Shown: positions 33,025 through 42,278, counted from the first letter of the stretch. The stretch: DNA of 64,000 bases from Rhizobiales bacterium Ga0077548 (GCA_001464215.1 LNEZ01000085.1:1-64000), one strand, 5' to 3'. The notes: generated by a model not told the origin, from the letters alone. Made by a program: numbers and translations.

Positions 33025-34475
33025 AGAAGAAAACCGCCAGAGTTTCGAGCGAGGCAACGCTTTCGCGCTTCGTCAAAATCGTCGGCGAGAAGAATGCGGT
33101 TCGCGGCGAGGACATGACGCCGTATTTACGCGAGCAGCGCGATCTCTATCGCGGCAAAGCGGCAATCGTCTTGAAGCCTGCGAACACGGAAGAGGTCGCG
33201 AAGATTCTCGCGCTTGCCGACAAGACGAAGACCGCGATCGTCCCGCAAGGCGGCAACACCGGCCTCGTCGGCGGGCAGACCTCGTTCGACAAGAACGCGA
33301 TCATCGTCTCGACCGCGCGCATGAACAGAATCCGCGAAGTCGATGCGAATTCCAATACGATGACCGTCGAGAGCGGCGTGATTTTACAAAACGCGCAGGA
33401 AGCGGCGGCGAAAGTTGAACGGCTTTTTCCGCTCTCGCTCGGCGCGGAAGGAAGCTGCACCATCGGCGGCAATCTTTCGACCAATGCCGGGGGCACGCAG
33501 GTGCTGGCTTACGGCAATGCGCGCGATCTCGTACTCGGAATCGAGGTCGTGCTCGCAGGCGGGAAAATCCTGCGCGGACTTCGCAAGCTGAAAAAAGACA
33601 ATACCGGCTACGACCTGCGCCATCTGTTCATGGGCGCGGAAGGTACGCTCGGCATCATCACCGCTGCGGTGCTGAAACTGTTTCCTGCGCCGCGCGCGAT
33701 CTCGACCGCATGGATCGGCGTATCTTCGCCGGAAGCAGCACTTTCGCTACTCAATCTCGCGCTCGCGCGTGCCGGCACTTCGCTGACCAGTTTTGAAATC
33801 ATGCCGCGCATCGCGCTCGAGTTCGACCTGCGGCACTTGCCCGGTGCGCGAGACCCGCTTGGCAGCCCTTATCCGTGGTATGTGCTCGCGGAAATTTTCG
33901 GCGACGACGAGACGCGCACGCGCGAACTGATGGAGTCGCTGCTTGCCGGCGGGATGGAGCAAGGGCTCGTTCCCGACGCCACGATTTCAGAGAGCCGAGA
34001 GCAGCGAAATCAACTCTGGAAACTCCGTACTGCGATGTCCGACGTGCAAAAGCCGGAAGGCGGCTCGATCAAGCACGACATTTCTGTGCCGGTCTCATCC
34101 GTTCCTGCTTTCGTCAAAGAAGCTACCGCGAAGGTAGAACAGATGATCCCCGGTGCGCGCGTGGTCGCGTTCGGCCATCTCGGCGACGGCAATCTGCACT
34201 ACAACGTGAGCCAGCCCGTCGGCGCCGACAAAGCGAAATTCATGGCGAAGTGGGAAGCCGTGAACGATGCCGTGCACACCATCGTCACAAAATACGAAGG
34301 CTCGATTTCCGCCGAACACGGCATCGGTCTGCTCAAACGCGACCTGCTCGCGAAAGCCAAAGACCCGGTCGCGCTTTCCGTGATGCACGCAATCAAGAAG
34401 GCGCTCGATCCGAACGGCATCCTCAATCCCGGCAAGGTGCTGCGCTGGAAAGTGCCCGGCGGGAGGAAATCATAG
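33021..34475 (+). CDS. FAD-binding oxidoreductase, GlcD/D-2-hydroxyglutarate dehydrogenase type
   Basis: Flavoprotein of the VAO/PCMH family, 484 residues. The FAD-binding segment PQGGNTGLVGGQT is near 75-87 and SLGAEGSCTIGGNLSTNAGGTQVLAYGNARD near 140 (motifs cut here by position), with the C-terminal FGHLGDGNLHYNV and EHGIGLLKRD typical of D-lactate, D-2-hydroxyglutarate or glycolate dehydrogenase. The likely substrate is a D-2-hydroxyacid; I cannot choose. It overlaps TsaC by ATGA and is followed by a Nudix gene. No electron-acceptor partner gene is beside it. Confidence 0.87.
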   Translation: MKKKTARVSSEATLSRFVKIVGEKNAVRGEDMTPYLREQRDLYRGKAAIVLKPANTEEVAKILALADKTKTAIVPQGGNTGLVGGQTSFDKNAIIVSTARMNRIREVDANSNTMTVESGVILQNAQEAAAKVERLFPLSLGAEGSCTIGGNLSTNAGGTQVLAYGNARDLVLGIEVVLAGGKILRGLRKLKKDNTGYDLRHLFMGAEGTLGIITAAVLKLFPAPRAISTAWIGVSSPEAALSLLNLALARAGTSLTSFEIMPRIALEFDLRHLPGARDPLGSPYPWYVLAEIFGDDETRTRELMESLLAGGMEQGLVPDATISESREQRNQLWKLRTAMSDVQKPEGGSIKHDISVPVSSVPAFVKEATAKVEQMIPGARVVAFGHLGDGNLHYNVSQPVGADKAKFMAKWEAVNDAVHTIVTKYEGSISAEHGIGLLKRDLLAKAKDPVALSVMHAIKKALDPNGILNPGKVLRWKVPGGRKS

Positions 34476-34879
34476 AAACCATTTTCGCCGCGAGTGCCGC
34501 GATCTTTCGCGCCGACGGAAAGGTCCTGCTCGCGAAGCGAACCAAGCCGCCGTTCCAATGGAGTTTCCCCGGCGGCGCGCTCGAGCCCGGCGAAAGCGCG
34601 GAAGCGGCTGCCATTCGCGAGGCAAGAGAGGAAGTGTCGGCCGAAATCGAAATCATCGGACAGGCCGGCACGCGCGAATTCTTACTTGCGGAGACAAACC
34701 AGCGCTACGTGATTTCGGTGTTCGCAGCGCGGCTAGTTGAGGGCGAGCCGCAGGCCGGACCGGAAGCGAGCAAAATCGCCTGGTTCGATGTCGCGGAGAT
34801 CGCGGCGCTCGATACGACCGAAAAACTTGCCGACTACGCAGCGCTTGCGCAGCGGCTGTTCCTCGCCGCGAAAGCATAA
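34472..34879 (+). CDS. Nudix hydrolase, start codon not canonical
   Basis: Nudix family pyrophosphohydrolase of about 135 residues. The Nudix box reads GALEPGE-(x7)-REAREEVSA, near residue 38-60; the usual Gly of the last third is Ser here. The N-terminal strand ETIFAASAAIFRADGKVLLAKR is normal for the family. No ATG, GTG or TTG is in frame between the end of the upstream gene and the family start: the bases read ATC ATA GAA ACC ATT, with GGGAGG upstream. The most family-like start is ATA at 34472, overlapping the upstream stop as ATAG. Either a rare start codon is used or it is a mutated ATG. Confidence 0.7.
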   Translation: METIFAASAAIFRADGKVLLAKRTKPPFQWSFPGGALEPGESAEAAAIREAREEVSAEIEIIGQAGTREFLLAETNQRYVISVFAARLVEGEPQAGPEASKIAWFDVAEIAALDTTEKLADYAALAQRLFLAAKA

Positions 34880-34930
34880 TTGCGCGTTTCGCTTGCGGGG
34901 CTTTCCGAAGCGGCGCATATCGCGAAAGTG

Positions 34931-35311
34931 ATGAAGCGCGTTCCTTACCTTCTCCTTACTTTTTTCCTGCTCAGCGTCTCGGCCCATGCCCAGGCGCCAA
35001 CGGCCAATCGCGCGGGCTATGAAGCCGACCTCATGAAGCTCTCGGAAACGCTCGGCGCGCTGCATTATCTGCGCCCGATTTGCGGCGGTTCCGAGCAAGG
35101 CCAATGGCGCGCGGAAATGCAGACGCTGATCGACGCGGCGGAATTGCCCGCGGACAAGCGCGCCTTGCTCGTGACCAGCTTCAATCGCGGCTTTCTCGCG
35201 CATGAAAAAGCCTACCGGACCTGCACACCGGCCGCGCGCCTCGCCGCGGAACGCTTGCTCGAAATGGGCACCCGGCTGTCGCGCGAAATCGCGCAGCGCT
35301 ATCGAAATTGA
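34931..35311 (+). CDS. TIGR02301 family exported protein
   Basis: Small exported protein of 126 residues, conserved in Hyphomicrobiales as TIGR02301. The signal peptide (RVPYLLLTFFLLSVSAHAQA) ends at about residue 21. The mature part, LMKLSETLGALHYLRPICGG through AERLLEMG, is helical with two Cys (in ICGG and RTCT) that may form a disulphide in the periplasm. ATG 34931 is chosen because it puts the signal peptide at the N-terminus; the frame is open from 34880. Function is unknown. Confidence 0.75.
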   Translation: MKRVPYLLLTFFLLSVSAHAQAPTANRAGYEADLMKLSETLGALHYLRPICGGSEQGQWRAEMQTLIDAAELPADKRALLVTSFNRGFLAHEKAYRTCTPAARLAAERLLEMGTRLSREIAQRYRN

Positions 35312-35425
35312 TCTCAAAAGCGCGCTTGCACGTTAACCTTCTTTAAAGGTCCGTGGCGACGGAACCGGCATCCGCCGTTAAGGTCGGTAAATAACGCTGG
35401 GCAAAAGGCCTGCGAGGGGAATGCT

Positions 35426-35695
35426 TTGCGCAACGTCGCACCACTGAGATTCGGGAAAGTCGAAGAACTGCGTTCGGAAGACGAACGCCGCGCGGCCTTC
35501 GGTTACCTCAACGACGCCTGGGAAGAGGCGCGGCTCGACGGCATCGACGGCGATTGCCTGGCGCAGGTTGCCCTTTTCACCGCGATCAACGAACTCGTCT
35601 CCACCTATGGCGAAGATGCCGCCGCCCAATACGCCGAGGGCCTCTCCGAGCGCATCCGCCGGGGCGAATTCACGATCGCGGCTAACCGCCAGTAA
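35426..35695 (+). CDS. Conserved hypothetical protein, 89 residues
   Basis: Not assigned to a function. Acidic, helical protein starting RNVAPLRFGKVEELRSEDER, with no signal peptide or Cys in the first half and one Cys near residue 40. The start is TTG at 35426 with GAGGGGA about 8 bases upstream, a good ribosome site for a rare start; the neighbouring ATG at 35421 is in another frame. It looks like a small cytoplasmic protein often found in this order. The spacer before it contains AT-rich TTAACC-like bases that may be its promoter. Confidence 0.65.
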   Translation: MRNVAPLRFGKVEELRSEDERRAAFGYLNDAWEEARLDGIDGDCLAQVALFTAINELVSTYGEDAAAQYAEGLSERIRRGEFTIAANRQ

Positions 35696-35755
35696 TTTTC
35701 CGGCGCTCCACTCCCAATCAGGTTAGAGTGCCCCGCACGGTTCATGCGGGACGCT

Positions 35756-36325
35756 ATGAAACACCTGCTTCAAACGCTGATGTTTGTTTTGCTCGCGGCG
35801 GTATTCGCGGCGGCGCCGGCGTTTGCGCAAAACAAAGTAAAGACCCAGACAATCCGCGAAGCGAAGCCGGTGGAAGTGATCCGCGACCTTTCGCGCCTGC
35901 CCGAGCCGGTTCGCAAAGCGCGCGAGGAAATTCTAGCGGCAGCGCGCAGCGGCGACATCGCCAAGGTTGCCGCTATCATCAAGAAAAACCAGACGGTGAT
36001 TTCGTTCGGCGGAGAAACCGAGGCTGCCGAGTTCTGGAAGAAGACTTTCCCGGACAGCGAAGGTGTCGAGGCGTTGGCGACCCTCGTTGAATTGCTCGAG
36101 ATGCCGTTCGTTCAACTGGATCGAGGCAATGCGCAGGAAATGTTCGTGTGGCCTTATTTCCACGCGATGCAGCTCGACAAGCTCTCGCCCGAGCAGCGCG
36201 TCGAACTGTTCCGCCTGGTCACGGCCTATGATTTTCGCGAGATGCAGAAATTCGGTTCTTATAATTTTTTCCGCGTGGGCATTTCGCCGGACGGCAAGTG
36301 GCAGTTTTTCGTCGCCGGGGATTAA
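35756..36325 (+). CDS. Hypothetical exported protein
   Basis: Exported protein of 189 residues with a clear signal peptide (HLLQTLMFVLLAAVFAAAPAFA, cut near residue 25). The mature part starts with a charged stretch (AKPVEVIRDLSRLPEPVRKAREEIL) and ends in WQFFVAGD. No enzymatic motif is visible. The ATG at 35756 is preferred over 35744 since it places the signal at the start; the sequence GCGGGAC lies just before it. It is convergent with the dihydroorotase-like gene, sharing 4 bases of overlap. I do not recognise the family. Confidence 0.7.
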   Translation: MKHLLQTLMFVLLAAVFAAAPAFAQNKVKTQTIREAKPVEVIRDLSRLPEPVRKAREEILAAARSGDIAKVAAIIKKNQTVISFGGETEAAEFWKKTFPDSEGVEALATLVELLEMPFVQLDRGNAQEMFVWPYFHAMQLDKLSPEQRVELFRLVTAYDFREMQKFGSYNFFRVGISPDGKWQFFVAGD

Positions 36326-37662
36326 GTCCCCTTCGGTAGCGCCTCTAAAAAGCGTACCGGCTGCCCCTGCCCCTTCGCGAGCAACTGCCCGTCACGCATC
36401 ACGATCGTGCCGCGCACGATGGTGCCGACCGGCCAGCCCGTCACCGCCATGCCATCATAAGGCGTCCAGCCCGCTTTCGATGCGACCCACTGGTTCGTGA
36501 TCGTCTCGCGGCGCTTCAGGTCGATCACGGTGAAGTCCGCATCATAGCCGACCGCGATGCGGCCCTTGTTCGCGATACCGAAAATGCGCGAAGGGCCGTG
36601 GCTCGTCAGATCGACGAAGCGCTCAAGCGTTAGCCTGCCCGCATTCACATGATCGAGCATGATGGGAACGAGCGTCTGCACGCCGGTCATGCCGGACGGG
36701 CTCGCGGGATAGGTCTTGGCTTTTTCTTCGAGCGTGTGCGGCGCGTGGTCGGAGCCGAGAATATCGACGGTGCCGTCGCTAATCCCCCGCCAGATCACAT
36801 CGCGATGGCGCGCATCGCGCACTGGCGGATTCATCTGGGCGCGGGTGCCGAGCCGCTCGTAACATTCGGGCGCAACCAGCGTCAGGTGATGCGGAGTCAC
36901 CTCGACGGTCGCGACATCCTTATGCTGGGCCAGGAAATCGATCTCTTCGGCAGTCGAAATGTGAAGAACGTGGACACGCGCGCCGGTTTCGCGGGCTAAC
37001 GTCACGAGCCTTGTGGTCGCAAGCAATGCCGCGACCGGATCGCGCCAAACGGGATGCGAACGCGGATCGCCTTCGATGCGCTCGCCCTTGCGCTCCGTGA
37101 GGCGCGGCTCGTCCTCGGCATGAAACGAGGCGCGGCGGCGGATGTTTTCCAGGATCGCGCGCAGGCCAGCATCGTCCGGAATAAGGAGCTTGCCGGTCGA
37201 CGAGCCCATGAAAACCTTAATGCCCGCACAGCCGGGAAGCTGTTCGTAGTCGGCTACATGGTCCGAATTTTCCGCCGTGCCGCCGATGAAAAAGGCGAAG
37301 TCGCAATGCATACGCCCGATCGCGCGGCCGATCTTGTCCGCGAAGGCCGCGTCGTCGATGGTCAGAGGATCGGTATTCGGCATCTCGAAAACGGCGGTGA
37401 CGCCGCCCATCACGGCCGAACGCGAGCCGCTTTCGAGATCTTCCTTGTGCGTCATTCCCGGTTCGCGGAAATGCACCTGGCTGTCGATCACGCCGGGAAG
37501 AATATGCAGCCCGCTGCATTGCCAGACTTCGCGGGCGGCGTTCGAGGAAATCGAGCCGATTGCGGCGATCTTGCCGTCGCGGACGGCGATATCGCGGGCA
37601 ACCGCGCCGTCGTGATTGACGACCGTGGCGCCTGCAAGAAGAAGGTCGTAGCTTTCGGCCAT
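36322..37662 (-). CDS. Dihydroorotase-like amidohydrolase
   Basis: Cyclic amidohydrolase of the dihydroorotase/allantoinase group, 446 residues from ATG 37660-37662. The metal and substrate residues are GVIDSQVHFREPG (62-70), carboxylated Lys in GCAGIKVFMGSSTG, FHAEDEPRL, HVLHIST and the catalytic Asp in SDHAPHT. In normal dihydroorotases the first metal motif is HxH; here it is Gln-Val-His (Q62, H64). The rest of the site is intact. It may be a dihydroorotase of the pyrimidine pathway with a modified site, an allantoinase/hydantoinase-like enzyme, or a non-catalytic subunit. The next gene, YgfZ, is divergent. Confidence 0.85.
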   Translation of the reverse strand: MAESYDLLLAGATVVNHDGAVARDIAVRDGKIAAIGSISSNAAREVWQCSGLHILPGVIDSQVHFREPGMTHKEDLESGSRSAVMGGVTAVFEMPNTDPLTIDDAAFADKIGRAIGRMHCDFAFFIGGTAENSDHVADYEQLPGCAGIKVFMGSSTGKLLIPDDAGLRAILENIRRRASFHAEDEPRLTERKGERIEGDPRSHPVWRDPVAALLATTRLVTLARETGARVHVLHISTAEEIDFLAQHKDVATVEVTPHHLTLVAPECYERLGTRAQMNPPVRDARHRDVIWRGISDGTVDILGSDHAPHTLEEKAKTYPASPSGMTGVQTLVPIMLDHVNAGRLTLERFVDLTSHGPSRIFGIANKGRIAVGYDADFTVIDLKRRETITNQWVASKAGWTPYDGMAVTGWPVGTIVRGTIVMRDGQLLAKGQGQPVRFLEALPKGT

Positions 37663-37781
37663 CCGGCCCCGCGAATTGGACCGGCCTTGCCGGTCTCCTT
37701 CAGCGGCATTACTTGTCGGCGAAATGCTTGGCAAGCAGTCTCCCTTGCCGCGTCAACCGGAATCGGGACCAGGTCAAAGCC

Positions 37782-38666
37782 ATGCGCGCAGCAATTCTGG
37801 ATGAACGGGCAGTTCTGCGGATAACCGGCGGCGACGCACGGAAGTTCCTGGAAAACATCATCACGAACGATGTCGATTCGCTTGGGGCCGATCATGCACG
37901 ATTCGCGGCACTCCTGACCCCGCAGGGGAAGGTCGTCGCCGATTTCTTCGTGATCGGTGCCGCCGAGGACGACGGCGGCGGCTTTCTGATCGATGCGCCC
38001 AATGCGCTTGCCGAAGATATCGCGAAGAAGCTCGGCTTCTATAAATTGCGGGCCGATGTCGCGATCGAGCCGCGGCCGGATCTTGCGGTCGCGGCGATCA
38101 TGGACGGCAAGGCGACCCTAGAGCTCGGCATTGTGTTCGACGATCCGCGCCACCCCGAACTGGGGCAGCGGATCGTTCTGCCGGCTTTGAGCGCGAAAGC
38201 CGATCTCGAAGGCGCGGGCTTCGGCGTCGTCGAGGCAAGCGCCTATCACGAAAAGCGCATCGCGCTCGGCATTCCCGAAGGCGGCAAGGATTTCATCTAT
38301 TCGAACGTCTATCCGCACGAAACCGACATGGACCAGTTGAACGGCATCGACTTCAAGAAGGGCTGCTTCATCGGACAGGAAATCGTCTCGCGCATGGAGC
38401 GCAAGATCACGCCGCGCACGCGCGTAGTGCCGGTGACGTTCGATACCGCGCCGTTTCCGGGTGTTGACGTTAAAGCGGGCGAACGCCCGGCCGGGCACAT
38501 GGGTTCGGGCGTGAACGGCAAGGGCCTCGCGATGCTGCGGTTAGACCGCGTGCATGAAGCGCTCGCAAAAGGCGAGAAGATCACCGCGGGCGGCATCGAA
38601 ATTTCGTTGAAGAAGCCGGCTTGGGCGCGTTTTACATTTCCTGGCGAGCCCGGTTTCGGCGCATAA
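37782..38666 (+). CDS. ygfZ: Folate-binding protein YgfZ (GcvT-like)
   Basis: Folate-binding maturation factor that supports assembly or repair of iron-sulphur enzymes such as the radical SAM tRNA modifier MiaB. The 294-residue protein is a GcvT relative; its diagnostic motif KGCFIGQE, with the conserved Cys, is at about 190-200. The start ATG at 37782 fits the family beginning RAAILDERAVLRITGGDA. Normal length for YgfZ. Divergent from the dihydroorotase-like gene and followed by tag after 8 bases, which suggests one operon with tag, the HD gene and the phosphatase. Confidence 0.92.
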   Translation: MRAAILDERAVLRITGGDARKFLENIITNDVDSLGADHARFAALLTPQGKVVADFFVIGAAEDDGGGFLIDAPNALAEDIAKKLGFYKLRADVAIEPRPDLAVAAIMDGKATLELGIVFDDPRHPELGQRIVLPALSAKADLEGAGFGVVEASAYHEKRIALGIPEGGKDFIYSNVYPHETDMDQLNGIDFKKGCFIGQEIVSRMERKITPRTRVVPVTFDTAPFPGVDVKAGERPAGHMGSGVNGKGLAMLRLDRVHEALAKGEKITAGGIEISLKKPAWARFTFPGEPGFGA

Positions 38667-38674
38667 TCGCGCCC

Positions 38675-39265
38675 ATGAAAAATCACGTTCATGCCGACGG
38701 GAAGAAACGCTGCTTCTGGTGCGGCGTCGATCCGCTTTATGTGAAGTATCACGACACCGAATGGGGCGTGCCGGAATACGACGACCGCGCGCTGTTCGAA
38801 AAATTGATCCTCGACGGATTTCAGGCCGGGCTATCGTGGATCACAATTCTTCGCAAGCGCGATAATTTCCGCAAAGCCTTCGACAAGTTCAATCCGGAAA
38901 AGATCGCGCGCTATGACGCTCGCAAACTTGCGTCCTTGATGAAAGACGAAGGCATCGTCAGGAACAGAATGAAAATCGACGGTGCCAAGCAATCGGCCCG
39001 CGCGTGGCTGAAAATTCAGGAAGAAGGTCCGGGGTTCTCGAAACTGCTCTGGGACTTCGTGGACGGCGAGCCGAAGGTCAACAAGATCAAGACGCACGGC
39101 GGCGTACCGGTCGATTCGAAAGCATCGATTGCGATGTCGAAAGAACTAAAGGCGCGCGGATTCAATTTCTGCGGACCGACCATCGTTTATGCCTTCATGC
39201 AGGCGACCGGCATGGTCAACGACCATCTGACCAAGTGTTATCGTCACAAGGAATTGTCGAAGTGA
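38675..39265 (+). CDS. tag: DNA-3-methyladenine glycosylase I
   Basis: Base-excision repair enzyme that removes 3-methyladenine from alkylated DNA. The 196-residue length and motifs are canonical: CFWCGVDPLYVKYHDTEWGVP at the start, LSWITILRKRDNFRKAF in the HhH part, and the zinc-binding tail FCGPTIVYAFMQATGMVNDH then CYRHK. Catalytic Glu and Trp residues are in the expected places. The stop overlaps the GTG start of the next gene (GTGA). ATG 38675 is chosen; the frame is open for 18 more codons upstream. Confidence 0.96.
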   Translation: MKNHVHADGKKRCFWCGVDPLYVKYHDTEWGVPEYDDRALFEKLILDGFQAGLSWITILRKRDNFRKAFDKFNPEKIARYDARKLASLMKDEGIVRNRMKIDGAKQSARAWLKIQEEGPGFSKLLWDFVDGEPKVNKIKTHGGVPVDSKASIAMSKELKARGFNFCGPTIVYAFMQATGMVNDHLTKCYRHKELSK

Positions 39266-39894
39266 CGAAGGTTCCTGCACGCGCTTCTTCGAAGCGCGAT
39301 GCTTCGCCCCGCGCGTGGCAACGTATGCTGTCGGGCCGCAGGCTCGATCTCTTGGACCCCTCGCCGCTCGACGTTGAAATCGAAGACATTGCGCATGGGC
39401 TCGCGCGTGTCGCGCGCTGGAACGGGCAAACTATCGGCGCGAATATTTTTTCGGTCGCGCAGCATTCGCTGTTGGTCGAAGCCATATCGCGCAATATCTC
39501 CGCGAACCTCGACCGGAAGTGGCGGCTTGCGGTGCTTTTGCACGACGCGCCGGAGTATGTGATCGGCGATCTCATCAGTCCGTTCAAGGCGGTGCTGCGC
39601 GCGGACTATAAGGCGGTCGAGAACCGGCTGCTCCATGCAATCTCGCTGCGCTTCGGACTGCCCACCCGCTGGCCTACCGAACTTGAAGCGCACGTAAAGA
39701 AGGCAGACCGCCATGCGGCGTTTCTCGAGGCCACGCGCCTTGCGGGCTTCAAGGAGGCAGAGGCGCGGCGTTTTTTCGGATCGCCGCCGGGCCTCGACGC
39801 GGCCACAGAGAAGCGCTACCTCACGCCATTGAATGCGGAGACTGCGGAGAAACGGTTTCTCGCCCGCTTCAAGGAACTCTCGGACGCAAAATGA
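39262..39894 (+). CDS. HD-domain phosphohydrolase
   Basis: Metal-dependent hydrolase of 210 residues with the HD signature: QHSLLVEA and LHDAPEYVIGDLISPFK, which supply His and Asp metal ligands, then KKADRHAAFLEATRL. Relatives include the YfbR/YedJ type of 5'-nucleotidases. The start is GTG at 39262, overlapping tag by four bases, which gives MTKVPARAS. The phosphatase gene follows and overlaps by four bases (ATGA). It may dephosphorylate nucleotides during repair or recycling, but the substrate is not known. Confidence 0.86.
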   Translation: MTKVPARASSKRDASPRAWQRMLSGRRLDLLDPSPLDVEIEDIAHGLARVARWNGQTIGANIFSVAQHSLLVEAISRNISANLDRKWRLAVLLHDAPEYVIGDLISPFKAVLRADYKAVENRLLHAISLRFGLPTRWPTELEAHVKKADRHAAFLEATRLAGFKEAEARRFFGSPPGLDAATEKRYLTPLNAETAEKRFLARFKELSDAK

Positions 39895-40406
39895 TTCACG
39901 TTTGCTCGCTCTCCAAAATGCACCACGTCGTCGAGACCACCGGCGCCGAGCACGTCGTCACGCTGATTCGCGACACCACGCGCGTGACGCGCCCGCAGAA
40001 GATCCTCGAGCAAAATCATCTCATTCTCTCGATCGACGATATCGAAGACGAACTGGAAGGCATGGTTGCTCCTGCCGAGAACCATGTCGCCGATCTGCTT
40101 TCTTTCGTGCAGAGCTGGAAGCGCGAGAAGCCGATTGTCGTGCATTGCTTCGCGGGCATCAGCCGCTCTACCGCGGCGGCCTTCATCACGGCTTGCGCGA
40201 TCCAGCCCGAGCGCAATGAGGCGACTATTGCGCGCGCGATCCGCGATGCTTCGGTGACGGCACAGCCTAATCCGCGCATCGTCGCTTTCGGCGACAAGTT
40301 GCTGAACCGGAATGGCCGCATGGTCGAGGCGGTGCGTGCAATCGGCAAAGGCAGCTTCGGCGGCGCTTGGATCGAAGAAGCAGAGCCGTTCGTCATCAAA
40401 ATCTGA
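39891..40406 (+). CDS. Protein tyrosine/dual-specificity phosphatase family
   Basis: Phosphatase of 171 residues with the P-loop HCFAGISRSTAAAF (Cys-x5-Arg type) that forms a phosphocysteine intermediate. The upstream acid loop and the LILSIDDIEDE region match the dual-specificity/tyrosine phosphatase fold used by small bacterial enzymes. It could act on a protein or on a nucleotide or inositol phosphate. It overlaps the HD gene start-to-stop by ATGA, so the two are translationally coupled, and lies 34 bases before the NadQ-like gene. Confidence 0.86.
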   Translation: MIHVCSLSKMHHVVETTGAEHVVTLIRDTTRVTRPQKILEQNHLILSIDDIEDELEGMVAPAENHVADLLSFVQSWKREKPIVVHCFAGISRSTAAAFITACAIQPERNEATIARAIRDASVTAQPNPRIVAFGDKLLNRNGRMVEAVRAIGKGSFGGAWIEEAEPFVIKI

Positions 40407-40440
40407 GACGTGATACGCTAAGACCGTGATACGCTAAGAC

Positions 40441-41412
40441 ATGGCGAACGAGCAGCACCCGCGAACCGCAATCGAAATCGGTCTCGCGGCTGCCATCGTC
40501 GCGATCGACGCCGACACGCCGCTCATTCTTGTCGCGGGCCAGGGCGGCGGCTTCGGCTTGCCGTCCGGTCCGTTCGACGCGCCCGAGCACCGCACGTTCG
40601 AAATCGGCTTGCGCCGTTTCGTGGCCGAGCAGACCGCGCTCGAAGTCGGTTATGTCGAGCAGCTTTACACCTTCGGCGACCGAGGGCGGCACGCACAGGC
40701 AAGCGATACCGCGCCGCACGTCGTCTCAGTCGGCTATCTAGCGCTTACGCGCGCGTCGGCCGCGAATGCGATCAAGGTGCCGCGCGCGCGCTTCGAGCCG
40801 TGGTACAAATTTTTTCCGTGGGAAGACTGGCGCGACGGGCGGCCGAAGATTCTCGACGCCGCGATTCTTCCCGCGCTGAACGCCTGGGCGAAAAGCGCAA
40901 AGCCCGCGGCGGGCGCCGAATTCGCGCCGCGCGAGCGCATTCGCCTCAGCTTCGGTACCGAAGGTGCGCCATGGGACGAAGAGCGCGTGCTCGAGCGCTA
41001 TGAGTTGCTCTACTCCGCCGGGCTGACCGCGGAGGCGCAACGCGACGGGCGCGAAAGCGCATTGTCGCGCGGCAAGGTCGAGCCACTCGGCGAACCGATG
41101 CAGTTCGACCACCGGCGCATTCTTGCGACTGCGATCTCGCGGCTTCGGGCGAAGCTGAAATACCGGCCGGTGGTGTTCGAACTGATGCCGGAAGAATTCA
41201 CGCTCACCGAATTGCAGCGCACCGTCGAAGCCATCGCCGGGCGGCATCTGCACAAGCAGAATTTCCGCCGCCTCGTCGAAGGCACCGAACTGGTCGAGCC
41301 GACCGGCGAAGTTTCGACACATACCGGCGGCCGGCCGGCGGCGATGTATCGCTTCCGCCGCGAGGTGCTGAAAGAGCGCCCCGCGCCGGGGCTTCGCTTC
41401 GGCGGGCGCTAG
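40441..41412 (+). CDS. nadQ: NadQ-like Nudix/winged-helix transcriptional regulator
   Basis: Likely repressor of de novo NAD synthesis. The 323-residue protein has an N-terminal Nudix-like domain ([21 protein letters not shown] onward), lacking the full catalytic Nudix box, and a C-terminal winged helix near 245-305 ([27 protein letters not shown]), the fusion seen in NrtR/COG4111 proteins. Such domains sense NAD intermediates or ADP-ribose. Its gene is convergent with nadC and the palindrome before nadA (45155-45175) is a probable target. COG4111 is known as NadQ in alphaproteobacteria from comparative genomics. Identification here rests on domains and context. Confidence 0.8.
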   Translation: MANEQHPRTAIEIGLAAAIVAIDADTPLILVAGQGGGFGLPSGPFDAPEHRTFEIGLRRFVAEQTALEVGYVEQLYTFGDRGRHAQASDTAPHVVSVGYLALTRASAANAIKVPRARFEPWYKFFPWEDWRDGRPKILDAAILPALNAWAKSAKPAAGAEFAPRERIRLSFGTEGAPWDEERVLERYELLYSAGLTAEAQRDGRESALSRGKVEPLGEPMQFDHRRILATAISRLRAKLKYRPVVFELMPEEFTLTELQRTVEAIAGRHLHKQNFRRLVEGTELVEPTGEVSTHTGGRPAAMYRFRREVLKERPAPGLRFGGR

Positions 41413-42278
41413 ATCTCTATATCGAGCGCGACATCAAGCGAAGGTGCCGAATGCGTCAGCGCGCCGGACGAAATCACATCGACGCCGGTCTCCGCGATTG
41501 CCGCCACGGTTTCCAGCGTAACGCCGCCGGAGGCATCGGTGACGACCTTGCCCTTGCAGAGCGCAACCGCCTCGCGAAGAGTTTCAGGTTTCATGTTGTC
41601 GAGCAGCACCACATCGGCCTTGCCGTTCGCGAGCACTTGCTTCAACTGATCGAGCGTATCGACCTCGATCTCGACCTTGACGAGATGACCGACGGCCGCG
41701 CGCGCGGCATCCAGCGCCTTAGCGACACCACCCGCGACCGCGATGTGATTGTCCTTGATCAGCACCGCATCATCGAGACCAAAACGATGATTGACGCCAC
41801 CGCCCGCGCGTACTGCGTATTTTTCGAGCGCGCGTAATCCCGGCGTGGTTTTGCGGGTGTCGGTGATCTTCGCGTTGGTATGCGCGATCTTCGCGGCGTA
41901 AGCAGCGGTCAGAGTCGCAATGCCCGAGAGATGACCGAGAAAATTCAGCGCGACGCGTTCGCCGGAGAGAATCGCAATCGCCGGACCTTCGATCAAAGCC
42001 AGCACCGTATTCGCTTTCACGCTGTCGCCGTCGCGGGCGCTTGCTTCGAACTTGATATTCGGTGCGAGCGAGCGAAACGCCCGCGCCGCGCAAGGAAGAC
42101 CGGCAATCGTTCCGGCTTTGCGCGCAACCAGCTTCGCTTTCGCTTGAATGCCCTCGGGCAAGGTCGCGGAAGACGTGACATCGCCCGCGCGGCCGAGGTC
42201 TTCGTCGAGCGCTCGCCTCACCGCTTCTTGGATCACGAGCGGAGATAAGAATGCGCCGGGGGCGACGAGGTCAGCCAT
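41409..42278 (-). CDS. nadC: Quinolinate phosphoribosyltransferase
   Basis: Converts quinolinate and PRPP to nicotinate mononucleotide, third step of de novo NAD synthesis. The 289 residues include the N-terminal [41 protein letters not shown] with the DTRKT motif, [12 protein letters not shown] and [12 protein letters not shown], all family marks. ATG 42276-42278 overlaps nadB by one base (TAATG). Its stop overlaps that of the convergent nadQ gene by four bases. It is the last gene of the nadA-nadB-nadC unit. Confidence 0.96.
   Translation of the reverse strand: MADLVAPGAFLSPLVIQEAVRRALDEDLGRAGDVTSSATLPEGIQAKAKLVARKAGTIAGLPCAARAFRSLAPNIKFEASARDGDSVKANTVLALIEGPAIAILSGERVALNFLGHLSGIATLTAAYAAKIAHTNAKITDTRKTTPGLRALEKYAVRAGGGVNHRFGLDDAVLIKDNHIAVAGGVAKALDAARAAVGHLVKVEIEVDTLDQLKQVLANGKADVVLLDNMKPETLREAVALCKGKVVTDASGGVTLETVAAIAETGVDVISSGALTHSAPSLDVALDIEI

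Noticed and set aside
35330-35360. A possible CtrA box (TTAACC...TTAA) before the small gene at 35426
   Set aside because: The two TTAA halves are six bases apart instead of the seven expected for a CtrA site, so I do not call it.
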